A DNA stretch of 64,000 bases from Prototheca cutis (Eukaryota > Chlorophyta > Trebouxiophyceae > Chlorellales > Chlorellaceae), in assembly GCA_002897115.2 (NCBI GenBank), contig BCIH01000002.1, forward strand, positions 710,681 to 774,680, given 5' to 3'. Made by a program: the position numbers and the translations under genes. The notes below the pieces were generated by a model. It ran no database searches, was not told the DNA's origin, and saw nothing but the letters and a program-made list of their open reading frames with translations. This document shows, piece by piece, positions 45,643 through 56,552 of the stretch (the first letter of the stretch is position 1; each line of letters opens with the position of its first letter).

Positions 45643-48630
45643 GATGGCCAATCTGGAGCACCGTCACTCGTACGTGCGGAAGAACGCAGTACTGGCACTT
45701 GACGCGATCCTTCGGCTCCCTCGCGGCGAGCTGCTTGCCCCTGATGCTTCTGAGGTCGTGGAGCGGCTGCTGGGTAGCGAGCAGGACCTGTCGACGCGCC
45801 GCAACGCGTTCAACATGCTTGCCCGCCATGACCGCACGCGGGCAGTGGGGCACCTGTTTGAGAACATTGACCGCGTGGCGGACTGGGGCGACGTGCTGCA
45901 GATGAGCGTGTTGGACCTCACTCGGCGCGTGTGCGGCGAGGAGCCTGGGCAAAAGCCGCGGTTCATCAAGATTATCCTGGCACTGCTCCAGAGCCGACAC
46001 ACCGCAGTAGTGTATGAAGCTGCGGTGACCCTGGTCGCGCTGAGCTCCGCACCCAGTGCCGTGCGCGCTGCGGCGGATACCTTTTGCACGCTGCTGGCCG
46101 GCGTCTCTGACAACAACGTCAAGTTGATTGTCCTGGACNGCGTGGAGGAACTGGCGGGGAAGCACCCCGCTGTCTTGCGTGAGTCGGTGATGGGCGTGCT
46201 ACGCGCGCTGGGCACCCCGGACGCCGACGTGCGGCGCAAGGCCCTGGCCATTGCCCGGACCCTCGTCACCGAGCGGTCGGTGGGCGAGGTGGTGGCGCTG
46301 CTGCGGCGCGAGGTGGTCCGGGCCGCGGCGGCCGCGACGGCCGACGCTTCCGGCGGCGCCGACGCCCGCGCGGCCGGTGACTACCGTGCGGCTCTGGTCG
46401 AGACGCTGCACGCCTGCGCGGCGCGCTTCCCGGCCGTTGCGCCGCAGGTTTTAGAAGTTCTGGTGGATTTCCTGGCCGAGCCTGCCGCGCTGGATGTCGC
46501 GTANTTTGTCCGTGAAATGGTCCAGACGCAACCTGGACTGCATGCCGCGATCATCGATCGCCTGGTCGACGTGTTTCCCTCCATTGCCGCGTCACGCGTC
46601 GCCGCCGCGGTGCTGTGGATCCTGGCCGAATACTGCGAGGAGCGCCGCGACATCCAGCGCGTCATTCGCCTCGTCCAAGACTGCGTCGGGCCGCTGCCGC
46701 TGGTGAAGGGGGGTGGTTCTGGTGGGACTGCTGGGCCGGATGCCACAGGTGACGACGCAACGACCGAGCTTGAATCCAATGGCGCGTCGGCAGCGACCAA
46801 GGCCAGACCAGCGGTCCTGGCCGACGGGTCATACGCCAGCCAGACGGCGGTGCCTGGGGCCACGCCCACGGCCCGCGCCGGCGGCTCTGCCCTCGCGGCT
46901 ACAGAGGGCCCCGCGCTGCGTGCCGCGCTCCTAGCGGGCGNCGGCTTCCTCCTGGGTGTGCTGGCCGCCAGTCTGACCAAGCTGGCCGTGCGCCTGCGTG
47001 CGACAGGTGCGCTGAGCGACGGCGCGTTCAATGCGCTCGCCGCGGAGCTCATGCTCCTCCTCGCCGCCGCCATGCGCGCCGGCGAGGTCGCCGCGCTCGC
47101 GGAGGACGCCGCCGCCGGCGGGAATGGNGGGGGTGAGAATGGTGTCGCAGCGGGTGCCGAAGTCGGCGGCGCGGCGCAGGCCCTGGGGCCTCCGACACCG
47201 ACAGGCACCGCCTCCGCGGCGGCGACGACGGGGCTGGGGACGTGGCTGGACGCGCGGGACCGTGCAGTGGACTGCTTGCACGTGATTTCCGACCTGGCAT
47301 CCTCCGACGCTGCCGAGGCAAAGACCCGTGCAACAGTGTGGCTGGAGGCGCCTCGCGCGGCGTTCGCGCGGCTGCTCGAGGACCGCGCGGCGGCCGAGGC
47401 GGCTGAGGCTCGGCGCGACGCCGCGCGGCGCGAGCTCCAGCCTGACGACGCCATCGACTGGCCACACCTACGTGCCGCGCCCGATGCTCCCCGCGCTCCG
47501 GGCCAGGCCCCGCTCCAGGACGCCGTGTCGGCCGACGTAGAGCGCGCAGCTACAGGCACCGCGGGCAACGCTGCCGCCGCGCCCGTGCCGGGGGCCGCAA
47601 CATCGGGGGCCGCGGCCATGTCGGGCGCTGCGGCAGCTCGTCTGTCGCGCGTCGTCCAGCTCACGGGTTTTTCAGACCCGCTCTATGCCGAAGCCTTTGT
47701 CTCCGTGCACCAGTACGACATCGTCCTCGACGTCGCGGTCACCAACCGCACCCAAGACACCCTCCAGGTCTGTACTGTTGGTGGTGGTTAGTAGCGATTT
47801 GTGTGGGTGTGGAGGTGATGGAACCATGTGGGGGAGGACGGGTGCTGCTGTGTTGTCGGTAAACAGCTCGTCAGTCTAGTGATGGACCTTAATGCTAGAC
47901 GATCCCAAATAACAGACCTGGCTGCTAGACCAATGAACATCTTAACAGCAATGAACTGACACCCCCCCCCCCCCCCCCCAAAAAAAAAAAACAAAAAAAC
48001 TCAAACACGTAGAATGTGACGTTGGAGCTGAGTACGATGGGTGACCTGAAGCTCGTGGAGCGCCCCGCCAGCGCGACGCTGGCTCCCCGCGAATCTCGGC
48101 GCATCCGTGCCAACATCAAGGTTTCTTCGACGGAGACGGGCGCGATCTTTGGCAACCTGGTGTTTGAGGCGTCGGGCTACGGCGACCGCAGNGTGGTGGC
48201 ACTGAACGACATCCACATCGACATCCTGGACTACATCGTGCCGGCGGCATGCACCGACGCGGCCTTCCGTGCCATGTGGGCGGAATTCGAGTGGGAGAAC
48301 AAGGTGGCCGTGTCCACGAGCCTGACGGACGAAGCCGCGTTCCTGGATCACGTCATCGCCGCAACCAACATGCGGTGCCTGACCCCAGCTGCCGCGCGCG
48401 CGGGCGACGCTGGGTTCCTGGCCGCCAACCTCTACGCACGGTCCGTGTTTGGAGAAGACGCCCTGGTCAACGTCGCGGTCGAGCGTGGCGCGGATGGCAA
48501 ACTTGCAGGCTACGTCCGCATCCGCTCCAAGACCCAGGGCATCGCGCTGTCCCTGGGAGACAAGCTCATCCTCAAGCAGAAGTCCTCCTCTCCCTTGCCG
48601 GGTGGGGGTGCTGCCGCCGTCACGGCCTGA
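44713..48630 (+). CDS. coatomer subunit beta (beta-COP)
   Basis: Four exons: 44713-44961, 45273-45444, 45642-47767, 48013-48630 (1054 aa). A large subunit of the COPI coat for Golgi-to-ER and intra-Golgi vesicles. The N-terminal HEAT solenoid has [70 protein letters not shown] and [15 protein letters not shown]. Further signatures are WILAEYCEE, the appendage start [17 protein letters not shown], and C-terminal [25 protein letters not shown] and [11 protein letters not shown]. It is about 100 aa longer than typical members because of Ala/Gly/Pro-rich inserts (about residues 494-640 and 715-807). Intron 2 ends in a 40-bp (CA)n tract that runs straight into the acceptor. Confidence 0.95.
45600..45640 (+). 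repeat. (CA)20 microsatellite forming the splice acceptor of beta-COP intron 2
   Basis: About 20 CA units end directly in CACAG|TG, so the repeat replaces the polypyrimidine tract. Confidence 0.9.
47962..47998 (+). repeat. C18A12 homopolymer junction in beta-COP intron 3
   Basis: C-run then A-runs just upstream of the acceptor at 48011-48012, the same form as in the uS10c and PRMT-like introns. Confidence 0.85.
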
Positions 48631-49123
48631 TTTGTTGTATGTGTTTTCGAGGTTTGGGCAGCAGTGGACGTCAAAGGGTGCTTTTGCATCCATCTTCTAT
48701 GGATGGCGGGGGCGAGGGGGATTGCATCCGTAGATAGAGCGGCCCTGCAGCGGGTCTTTTGGCCCCTCATCTCCCATGCAATCACGAGCAATCTCAGCCC
48801 AGAAATCACCCGCCCAGTGGATGGGCGATTGGATGCATGCCAGCGCCCCTGCCCTGATTGGTGTTCTGTGTTTCTCTTTTGCAAATACATCACATCGGAA
48901 CAACACCGGCAGAGGGCGAGGGGTTGGGTAAAGGAAACCACGCACACCGCCGAGCCGGGCTGCGAGATGACAATCAAATAGCACAATGGTAGTTGGTGGT
49001 CCAAGGACGTTCACATGCACCAGCTCGCTCACACTCTCACGCTCTCACACACACAAAAGCAAACGATATGTCGTTGGGTTGTCGACGGGGTAGTGTCTAT
49101 CTTTCCATGGCTGCAAGGTATCC
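48631..49123. other. convergent intergenic stretch, beta-COP and bL33c
   Basis: 493 bp with two 3' UTRs. No gene is seen. Confidence 0.45.
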
Positions 49124-49645
49124 TCACTTGATCTGCAGGCAAAACAGGGTATGGACCGCATACTAGTCACAGACAGCACAGGACAGATGGACTGTGTACT
49201 CTCCCTTTCCACCCCACACCCCGCCGAACCAAACAATCAGACGGCGCACCTCCTTGTGCAGCGTATGCCGCCGCAGGAAGCGGTTGTACTTCATCAGCTC
49301 CAGCCTGTCTGGTGTGTTGCGCTTGTTCTGCGAGGGGACCATGGCAGGATGTCGGCATCGACCGTCCTTTGGTGGCCGCGCACTGCCAGCGAGGGCGCAT
49401 GCATGCGGACCAAGAGCACCCCTCCGTGCACACTCCACCAGCCCACGGACCTTTTGCGTGGTGTACCGCGAGGGCGTCTTGCCCTCCGCCCGAGCCTCCG
49501 TGCATTCCAGAGTGACGATGATACGCGTGCCCTTCTTCTTCGCCATGCAGGCCACCTCTCGCGCCACCATGGGGCGCAGTTGGGGCCTGGTCGTGCCAAA
49601 GGCACCGACCCTGGCCGCTGCACAGGGACTCAGCAGCGCGTGCAT
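49124..49645 (-). CDS. plastid 50S ribosomal protein L33 (bL33c), nuclear-encoded
   Basis: Three exons, high to low: 49451-49645, 49250-49327, 49124-49132 (93 aa). After a transit-like leader ([17 protein letters not shown]...) the mature protein starts [19 protein letters not shown], then [33 protein letters not shown] and, from a 9-bp last exon, IK. This is bL33 over its whole length and ends exactly where the family ends. The alternative, reading on from HTLHKE to a stop at 49163, adds an unrelated Gly/Trp-rich tail. The zinc-ribbon cysteines of C+ bL33 are absent except one, so this is a zinc-free form. rpl33 is plastid-encoded in land plants; a nuclear copy fits a chlorophyte. Confidence 0.9.
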
Positions 49646-49777
49646 CGTGGCCCGGGGCCTGTGTTGTTGACGACTTGTTTGGATATACTGTGAGATTTCA
49701 AACACGCAATAACGTCTGTGGAACTGCGCCTGCGTCATAGCTTTGGTAGCCAGGATGGGCGCAGTCTACCATGCAGG
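49646..49777. other. upstream region of bL33c
   Basis: 132 bp between the L33 start codon and the R2a repeat. The L33 promoter must lie here or within the repeat. Confidence 0.4.
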
Positions 49778-50120
49778 GCGAAATGATGAATTTTTCTCGA
49801 AATTCGCCGACTCCCACCTGCACAGCAAGGGCATACTTACCAAACAGAATGCCTGTTGGACCGCATCCCCTTGCCGCGTTGCCCAGAAAATGGACTTGGT
49901 TCCTTCATGGGACAGGTCGTGCAAGGAGGTTTTAGAAGGTCCTAGACATTGACCCTGGCACGACACTTGTTGCAACTCGGTGGTCCATCATTGAGGTGGT
50001 CCACCTTCCTATTGCCCTGCAGAGTGAAAATTTTCGGCCATCAGTGATGCCCAGCAACCCCCGGGGTGATGTGATGCTGTTGCTGGCTGAGCTGGTTGCA
50101 TTATTTTGGCCTTGCATGGT
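49778..50120 (+). repeat. dispersed repeat R2, copy a
   Basis: About 340 bp nearly colinear with 53228-53590 in the same orientation. Shared words include TGCAAGGAGGTTTTAGAAGG, GTGGTCCATCATTGAGGTGG and ATGCCCAGCAACCCCCGGGG. One frame is open in both copies (ending KEVLEGP), but the protein is not recognised. Origin (transposon piece or segmental copy) is unclear. Confidence 0.75.
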
Positions 50121-50513
50121 ACTTTCTCCGAGATGACGTTTCAGTGGCAGGAAATGGCTTGTGCAAGGGTCCAGAGCCCTGCTTCTCTCTCTACCACCCA
50201 AGACTCCAAACACTGCTCCCCAGAACAAAACCAGTCAAATCCCCTTGCCTGTGCATGGCTTGTCATGCATCCATGGGATCAATTACAAAAGGTGTAAAAG
50301 GTGTACTGCTATACTGCGAGCAGGCTTGCTGCTGCAGCACCAATCTTGGGGTTCCAACTTGGCCGCAATGCAAGGCAGTATCTACTGTGATCAAAGCAAA
50401 CGTGTGCATGCGGGGGAAGGAGAAAAGAGAGGCCGCAACATAACGGGGATCAAGCCACCAGATTACTCCTGCAGCGCACCATGCCATCGCCACAGAATAA
50501 ACCTTGTTCTCAT
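50121..50513. other. 3' flank of the ABCG gene
   Basis: About 390 bp between R2a and the ABCG stop codon. No gene is seen. Confidence 0.45.
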
Positions 50514-52568
50514 TCAAGCACGGAGACGAAGGACGATCCATGCGATGACACGCATGCCCATGATGATGGCGATCAGCGCGCCGATGTAGAGGCCGTCGCT
50601 GCCCGTGAAGCCCATTTGGTCAATGGTCANCTCGGCGCCGCTGATCAGGCACTGGGGGGCCAGGCTGGTGACGTACATGCAGGAGCAGCCGCCGCTCGGC
50701 AAAGGATCACAAGCGTAATCCTGCGCGGCTATTTGTCCGCGCACGAGACCAAAAAAGACATAGCGCTGGTAGTTGATGTACCAGAACGAGTGGGTCCAAA
50801 AGGCGTTGAGGATGTTTGGAGGGACAACAAACCCGCCTATCACCATCCACAGCCCGTTCAGAAAGGCTGAGACCGCCAGGGCAACCACAAAGACGGGAAG
50901 CAGGACGGTCACCGCAATAACCATTGACTCGCCCGCGATCAGGTCAAGGAACAGGTAGAGCAGCAGCATGCCCAGCCCACCGGGGCGGTAGGGCACCGCC
51001 CAGTAGACGATGAGCGTGAAAACGAGGGCGATGACAAACAAGAACGGCAGACCCACCAGGCCGTTGACGAGCAAGAATGTGAAGGGCGTGCCAATGCCAT
51101 TGTCTCGCTCGCGGCGGTAGACAGCGAGGTCCTCGATGAAGGGTGGCACGTATGCCACGCACATGAAAGAAAGAAAGGCCGCAGAGAAGAACAACGAATT
51201 GAGCACAGTCTGGATGCCGGCCTGGCCCGGGGGTGTCGTGAAGAAAGCCAGCGCCACCAGCGCGCCCAGTGCGACGTACATGGCCAGGCGCGCCCCGTAG
51301 GCCAGCGGGTCCCGCGCCGCCTTGACCAGCGCACGCTGCGTGAAATAGCCGGTCCTCAGCAGTTGCATCCGCGCGCAGCGCGCCTTGCTCAGCGTCTCAA
51401 CGTCTTCAACCTCCAGGGGTGGTGGAATGGTCAACGTTGTGGCAGGGGTAGTGTTGCTATGGAGACTGGATGAAGGAGCGGTCGACTCCACGGCCGAGAG
51501 GGAGGCGGCATGGGCCTTGGTCGTCTCAATGGCGTCGTCGAGCGGCACGGTGACATGCTGGTGCCCAAGGCCATCGGCTCCACCGATGCCACCACTGGCC
51601 TTGCCCTCTTCCAGGGCAGCCAGCACAGCACCGCCGCCACACCCCGCCTCAGCAGCGGCGACGCGGTCGAGGAGCCGGGCCTCAAAGGCGCTGCCACGCC
51701 AGGCGGCGATGAGCACATCCAGCGCCGCCACGGCCGCACCAGTGTCAGGTGCAAAGTCGGTGTTGGTCANGGTCAGCGCGTGCTCCGCCGGGTTGGTTCG
51801 TGGAGGGCAGGGCACCCCAGCAGCGTCGAAAAAATCGGGCAGGGATGCGGCGTGTCCCTGGTACACAACCTGGCCACGTGCCAGCAGCAGGCAAGAGTCG
51901 AAGCGCGCAAACGTGGCAGAGGAGGGCTGGTGGATGGATGCCACGACGGCCACGCCCGTCGTCCGGGCCACACGCCGCAGGGCAGCCACCACCTCGTACG
52001 CCGCGGCCGAATCCAGGCCGCTCGTTGGCTCGTCCAAGAACAGCACGTGTGGGTCGGTGACCAGCTGCGTTGCCACGCTGACCCGTCGCTTTTGGCCGCC
52101 GGAGATGCCCTTCTTCAGCGGCGTGCCGATCACGACGTCACGCACGCCGGCCAGACCCAGCGCCGCCAACGTCCGGTCGGCCGCCGCGGCGCGGGACGCG
52201 CGAGTAGCGCAGGGTACCGCCAGCGACACGGCGTAATACACCGTCTCGTGCACAGTCAGCGCCCCCAGCAGCGCGTCCTCCTGCTCCACATAGGNGGTCA
52301 GCCGACGGAACTCGGTCAGCCCGGTTTCCCGGCCCGAGATGCGAACACTGCCCGCCACGCCCGTCTTGTCACGGTTGCGGCGAGCCAGCACGTCCAGCAG
52401 CGAGGTCTTGCCAGAGCCAGAAGGACCCATCAAAGCCAGCAGTTCCCCAGCCCCAACCACACCGCTGCAGGGATGCACAATCTGTTTGCGGGACTTGGTC
52501 TTACGATCTTCCACAGAATAAGCCACATCACGCCAGCTTAAAGTCAGGGGAGGGGGTGGAGACGGCAT
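50514..52568 (-). CDS. ABCG (WBC-type) half-transporter, intronless
   Basis: A single exon of 684 aa from ATG 52568; upstream in-frame codons to 52622 start with TTG and are probably not used. Order NBD then TMD, as in ABCG. The NBD has LSWRDVAYSV, Walker A GPSGSGKTS, Q-loop YVEQED, signature ISGGQKRRVS, Walker B HVLFLDEPTSGLDS and H-loop ASIHQPS. The TMD has six hydrophobic helices (MYVALGALVALAFF, SAAFLSFMCVAYV, LIVYWAV, and so on) with ERDNGIG in the first cytosolic loop and YINYQRYVFFG near the end. It should dimerise to export lipids or hydrophobic compounds. It is the only large gene here without introns and is bracketed by direct R2 copies, so retroposition or a recent duplication is worth considering. 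Confidence 0.93.
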   Translation of the reverse strand: MPSPPPPLTLSWRDVAYSVEDRKTKSRKQIVHPCSGVVGAGELLALMGPSGSGKTSLLDVLARRNRDKTGVAGSVRISGRETGLTEFRRLTXYVEQEDALLGALTVHETVYYAVSLAVPCATRASRAAAADRTLAALGLAGVRDVVIGTPLKKGISGGQKRRVSVATQLVTDPHVLFLDEPTSGLDSAAAYEVVAALRRVARTTGVAVVASIHQPSSATFARFDSCLLLARGQVVYQGHAASLPDFFDAAGVPCPPRTNPAEHALTXTNTDFAPDTGAAVAALDVLIAAWRGSAFEARLLDRVAAAEAGCGGGAVLAALEEGKASGGIGGADGLGHQHVTVPLDDAIETTKAHAASLSAVESTAPSSSLHSNTTPATTLTIPPPLEVEDVETLSKARCARMQLLRTGYFTQRALVKAARDPLAYGARLAMYVALGALVALAFFTTPPGQAGIQTVLNSLFFSAAFLSFMCVAYVPPFIEDLAVYRRERDNGIGTPFTFLLVNGLVGLPFLFVIALVFTLIVYWAVPYRPGGLGMLLLYLFLDLIAGESMVIAVTVLLPVFVVALAVSAFLNGLWMVIGGFVVPPNILNAFWTHSFWYINYQRYVFFGLVRGQIAAQDYACDPLPSGGCSCMYVTSLAPQCLISGAEXTIDQMGFTGSDGLYIGALIAIIMGMRVIAWIVLRLRA

Positions 52569-53227
52569 GGCGGTGCTCAGGCCGCAGATGGCACGCGGAC
52601 TCGGTGACACGCCGCTAGCCAAGGGATCTGATGCCTAGCCGGCTCGTTCCCGATCGAACAGGCCTTGGCAGGGACGTGACGATCTGGAAAAAGATGGTAA
52701 ATGCTCTATATAATTGCTTCGATTGGTTTAGGAAGTATCGAATGCCCTGTACGATATCGGAGTCTGTCTTATCGGTGCCGTCCTCGCCGGCGCCCATGAC
52801 AAACGCGCCCGTAACGGCCGGATGACGAGAATGCCATTTCCTCCCTGGACCGGCGGCAAAACCCCCCGAAATTCCCCATTGCATTCAAGGCACGCAGCAC
52901 GTTCTGGCCACAGCGCGGTCCTGGCCATCGGGGGATCACCCCAAAGAAGCGTGATGTGATAGAGCCCNGGAATGTATGTACTGCGGCCGCCAGCAGCAAG
53001 GGCAGGTGGCCGGTTCGCGGAGGTGTGGTGGGGCCTTTAGTGTGAATGGTCATAAATGGGCATCAAAGCTGTTGGCGGACAAAAACCAGACAGGTCACTA
53101 TTTACGAGGGTACTGCCTGATGCTTTCTGATTGCGTTCGAGTTGAACACATGGCTTGAGTACCGGCAAAAAAGGCGAGCTCGGGAACTGCGCTCGCCCAT
53201 CCGGCCGGCGGCCCCCTGGTGCGGAAT

Positions 53228-53590
53228 ACCATGCAGGGCAAAAATGATGAAACCTTCTCGAGAATCGTCCACTCCCACCTGCACAGCAACGGCATAGTTC
53301 CCAGTCAAAATGCTCCTTTCACCGCATTCCCTTGCCACGTCGCTCAGAGAATGGGTTGGGCTCCTTCCCTGCAGCAGGACGGGTCGTGCAAGGAGGTTTT
53401 AGAAGGTCCTGGAAATTGACCCCCTGGCACGACACTTGTTGCAACTCGGTGGTCCATCATTGAGGTGGTCCACCTTCCTATTGCCCTGTGGGGGGTGAAA
53501 ATTTTCGGGCCATCCGTGATGCCCAGCAACCCCCGGGGTGATGTNACGCTGTTGCTGGCTGAGCTGGTTGCATTATTTTGGCCCTGCATG
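53228..53590 (+). repeat. dispersed repeat R2, copy b
   Basis: Direct copy of 49778-50120 with small indels, 3.45 kb apart on the other side of the ABCG gene. Confidence 0.75.
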
Positions 53591-54548
53591 GGACGTGTAC
53601 GAAACACCTTGGGGAGAGCGGAACTTTTCCTTCGACAGGACGCTTTTGACCATGTTTCGCCCGCAAATGAACGTTCTGCGGTGTAAAACATCGTAACTGG
53701 GCCAGAAGTGGCCCGTTTTGGGCGTCGGTACGCTGTCTCGGGCCCGCTCGGGAGGCTCAGATGCTTTGTAGCTTCCGCAGTGGCTTACGGGGGGACACAC
53801 GATTCTATCGCTCCGCAAAGTCTGATCATGTACCGAAAATCGACATGCACGATATAGACGCTGGCATGTGTTTTGGTAAATTGATGAGCCATTGGCAAAA
53901 CTGTAAGCAGACCTCTCCGTGTGCAGCGGGCAAGCGGATTGTCAGAGGGCAGTGCAGGAGGTTCTCAGCCTGGAGGCCTCTGATGGGTTGCATGNAGCTG
54001 TATCGATGCGGTATCTCCTTCTGCACTGGATGATAGCCCTACCAGACAGGCCCCTTGTGCAGCAGTGCACCAGGGCACTACAGCTGTGCCAATCAAAGGT
54101 GCTGGAACCTTTGTTCTCAATGGAAGAGAACCTTGATTGTTTCTGTATTGTTATTTAATTTAATGTAATAATGAGGCCATTTTTCAACAGAGATGCATGC
54201 TATCCATGNAAGGTGCTCTGTTGGGGTACCCATTGCACTTGGAGGCATGTTTTTTTGCAGGGCTTTGCACCGCCTTTCCCCGAAACCCGCGAGCCTCAAA
54301 AAGCCCCGACCAGGAGCTTTGTGACGACCCTTCCAAAATCATGATGTGACGCATAAAACGCTTTGGAAACGGATTGTCCACTGCGTAGGGGGGTGAGGAC
54401 TCATTCATCAGGGAGGGTTACGTGCCGTCGCGAGTGGGCAAAGGAGCCGATGAGAAATCCTGCCTTCGAAACCTGCTGACGGCTCTGGGGACCGGTTCCC
54501 TCATGCCATACTTGTCTTGCTTTCATTGATGGACGTATCGCAGTAACC
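53591..54548. other. intergenic stretch upstream of the FBXO7-like gene
   Basis: About 960 bp. One open frame (53919-54158, +) reads as a plausible helical segment (RYLLLHWMIALPDRP) and could be a stray exon, but no family match or splice partner was found. Confidence 0.35.
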
Positions 54549-56552
54549 ATGCGGCTACGCGTCCGAATCCCCGGGTCCACACGAGTGGACAGGCTGGATG
54601 GCCTGGAGACCTTTGCGGACCTGCGGGGGGGGATCGTGGCACACATGCACCCGGCTGTGCCTGGAGATCCACTGGCATTTGGACTGTCCCTGGACAAAAA
54701 GGTGGTATGGGAAGCGTTGGAAGCTTGAGAGGATGTGCATGTGGGTAGGCTGCACCTGCTCCTGTTGTGAGGAGGCGGCCAATGGAGAGCGAGCGGCACG
54801 TATCGCCGTGGGCCACTCACCCCACCATGCTGATCCATCTCCGCATNCCAGACGCTACTGGATGCCAAGGGCAGCGATGCCCTTGCATCGGCTGGGCTCT
54901 GCAACGGCGATCTCGTGTGGATCATGCTGGACTTGGAGACGGAGACCTGGGGGCCCGAACAAGGTGGTGGTGAGGACGTGCGTGTGAGGTGGAATGGAGC
55001 GTGCATGTGTGGAGCCCTGAAGGGCCACGGTAATGGATTTTTGCAAATCCTCCGATGGGTTTGCGTGAGACCCTGTTGCCATGAACTATTCTTTGTGGTT
55101 GAAGCCACGTATGCACGATCCAAACGCAAACGCAGACAGCATAACACCATCCCGGCAGGCTCCGACTTCAAGCGCAGTCGACCACCGAGGCGCATGCCGC
55201 TGATCCAGCTGGACGGCGCACCAGCAGTGCCCGAGCCCCTGCGCTCAGTAGTCCGGGCCAATGCCGGCCCAGCAGCCTCTGGACCGGCCGGGAAGGCTGT
55301 GACAGCCGGTTCTCTCGGCGGAGGCAGCCCCGCGCTGATCCTNGCCCATGCCGCGCTCTTGGCAGCGGGCTTTAGGCCAGAGGGTGTGGAGGGCACCGGC
55401 GCAGTGCTGCCAGAGGTTCAGCTGGAGGGTTTTGCACGGCGCGGCATCCTGCGCATGCGGTACAGCCTGGTTGGTGGACACACACCCGCGAGTAATGACG
55501 ACGTCAGACCTGAATCTGTCAGCNTCAACGATGGATCCATACCACCTGCGTGCGCCGGCAAAGACGACGGGCCTCTCCAAGCAACGGAACCGTCGTGCGA
55601 GCTGGTGGTCAGCCGCATGGGCCCCGTCGATCTGGCCTTGGCGCAGGTCCCAGGGCACGCCCCGTGGGCGCTGCAACAACCCCGGACACTGCCGCTGGAA
55701 CCAGAGACACCGACGCAGTGCCGGGAGCTGCGCGAGGCGTGGAGGCAATCGCAGGACGGCCTGGCCTGGCCGAGCTGGCTGGCGGCCCAGCGGCAACGGT
55801 ACCCTTCCCAGGCCCTGCCCTGCCTGCAGGACCTGGTCCCAAGTGCCGTCGAAGTTGTCTCCAGCTTTCTCACAGTAAGTAGCCGGGTGGGTTGCCAGGG
55901 ACGTGTCTGGCTGGGCGGGGTGTCGAGCTGGGGAGAAAGAAGGGAACGATTGTGATGTCAGACCTCTCCTCCAAATCAACTGATGCAGGGGAGCGATCTC
56001 GGGAGTTTGGCGTGCACGTGCCGGCCCATGCGAGCAGCGCTGGCCGCCCCGGCCATCTGGCGGGCCGTGGTAGCCCGCGAGTTTCCGCGGCTTGCGCCCG
56101 ACGCGGCTGTGGAGGGCCGGGAGACGTANGCCGTGCTGGTTCGGGAGAAGCGCCGGCAGCAGGAGGAAGTCCGGGACGCACTCAGGTGGCCAGGGAGTCA
56201 TGGCCTGCAGTTGTTGCGCTCGAATGCCTTGGCCTGCTGAGATCCCCGTTCCTCATGAGCTCGTGGCGTCCATTTCCTTCCCCCTAAAACCCACACACTG
56301 AAACCCACACCCACACCCCGATAAAATAACCCATATAGGGAGCGGGGCTTTGCGCTGCACTTTGGCGGGCCACTCCACGGCGGCAGCACCTGGGTGGNGC
56401 GGGCGCTGCCGGGGACCAGGCACAGCGTGACGGGCGGCGACTACGACCGGCTGCCCGGACCCACGCTGTTTGGACTGACGGGCCGCATGCAAGGCCAGCC
56501 GGGACCCAGCATGTTTGGCAGCAGGCCCTCTGCCGGTTTTCGAATGTTCTGA
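54549..56552 (+). CDS. FBXO7-like F-box protein (UBL, FP domain, F-box, Arg/Gly tail)
   Basis: Five exons: 54549-54701, 54852-54963, 55159-55874, 55989-56185, 56339-56552 (463 aa). It starts MRLRVRIPGSTRVDRLDGLET, a ubiquitin-like fold opening like human FBXO7, with GLCNGDLVWIML closing the UBL. The middle (about 90-325) holds an FP/PI31-like region: FARRGILRMRYSL, CELVVSRMGPVDLAL, then SALPCLQDLVPSAVEVV-like PCLQDLVPSAVE. An F-box-type helix pair follows (GSLACTCRPMRAALAAPAIWRAVVAREFP). The C-terminus has FGGPLHGGSTW, GGDYDRLPGPTLFG and a Gly/Pro-rich end, equal to the GGEYD..P element of FBXO7. Expected role: an SCF ubiquitin-ligase adaptor and/or proteasome regulator. Similarity is in architecture and short motifs, so orthology is likely but not certain. 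Confidence 0.75.

Noticed and set aside
46381..47664. A 427-codon antisense frame over beta-COP
   Set aside because: Ala/Arg/Ser low complexity opposite an Ala/Gly-rich coding insert; beta-COP motifs on + are decisive.
49163..49249. Read-through extension of bL33 after HTLHKE
   Set aside because: Adds a Gly/Trp-rich tail that no L33 has; the GT donor plus a 9-bp exon gives the family ending.
52569..52622. In-frame upstream extension of the ABCG protein from TTG
   Set aside because: Non-ATG start; the ATG at 52568 sits right before the conserved N-terminal region.
53919..54158. A short + frame with a plausible helical segment
   Set aside because: No start context, splice partner or family similarity; left as a possible stray exon only.
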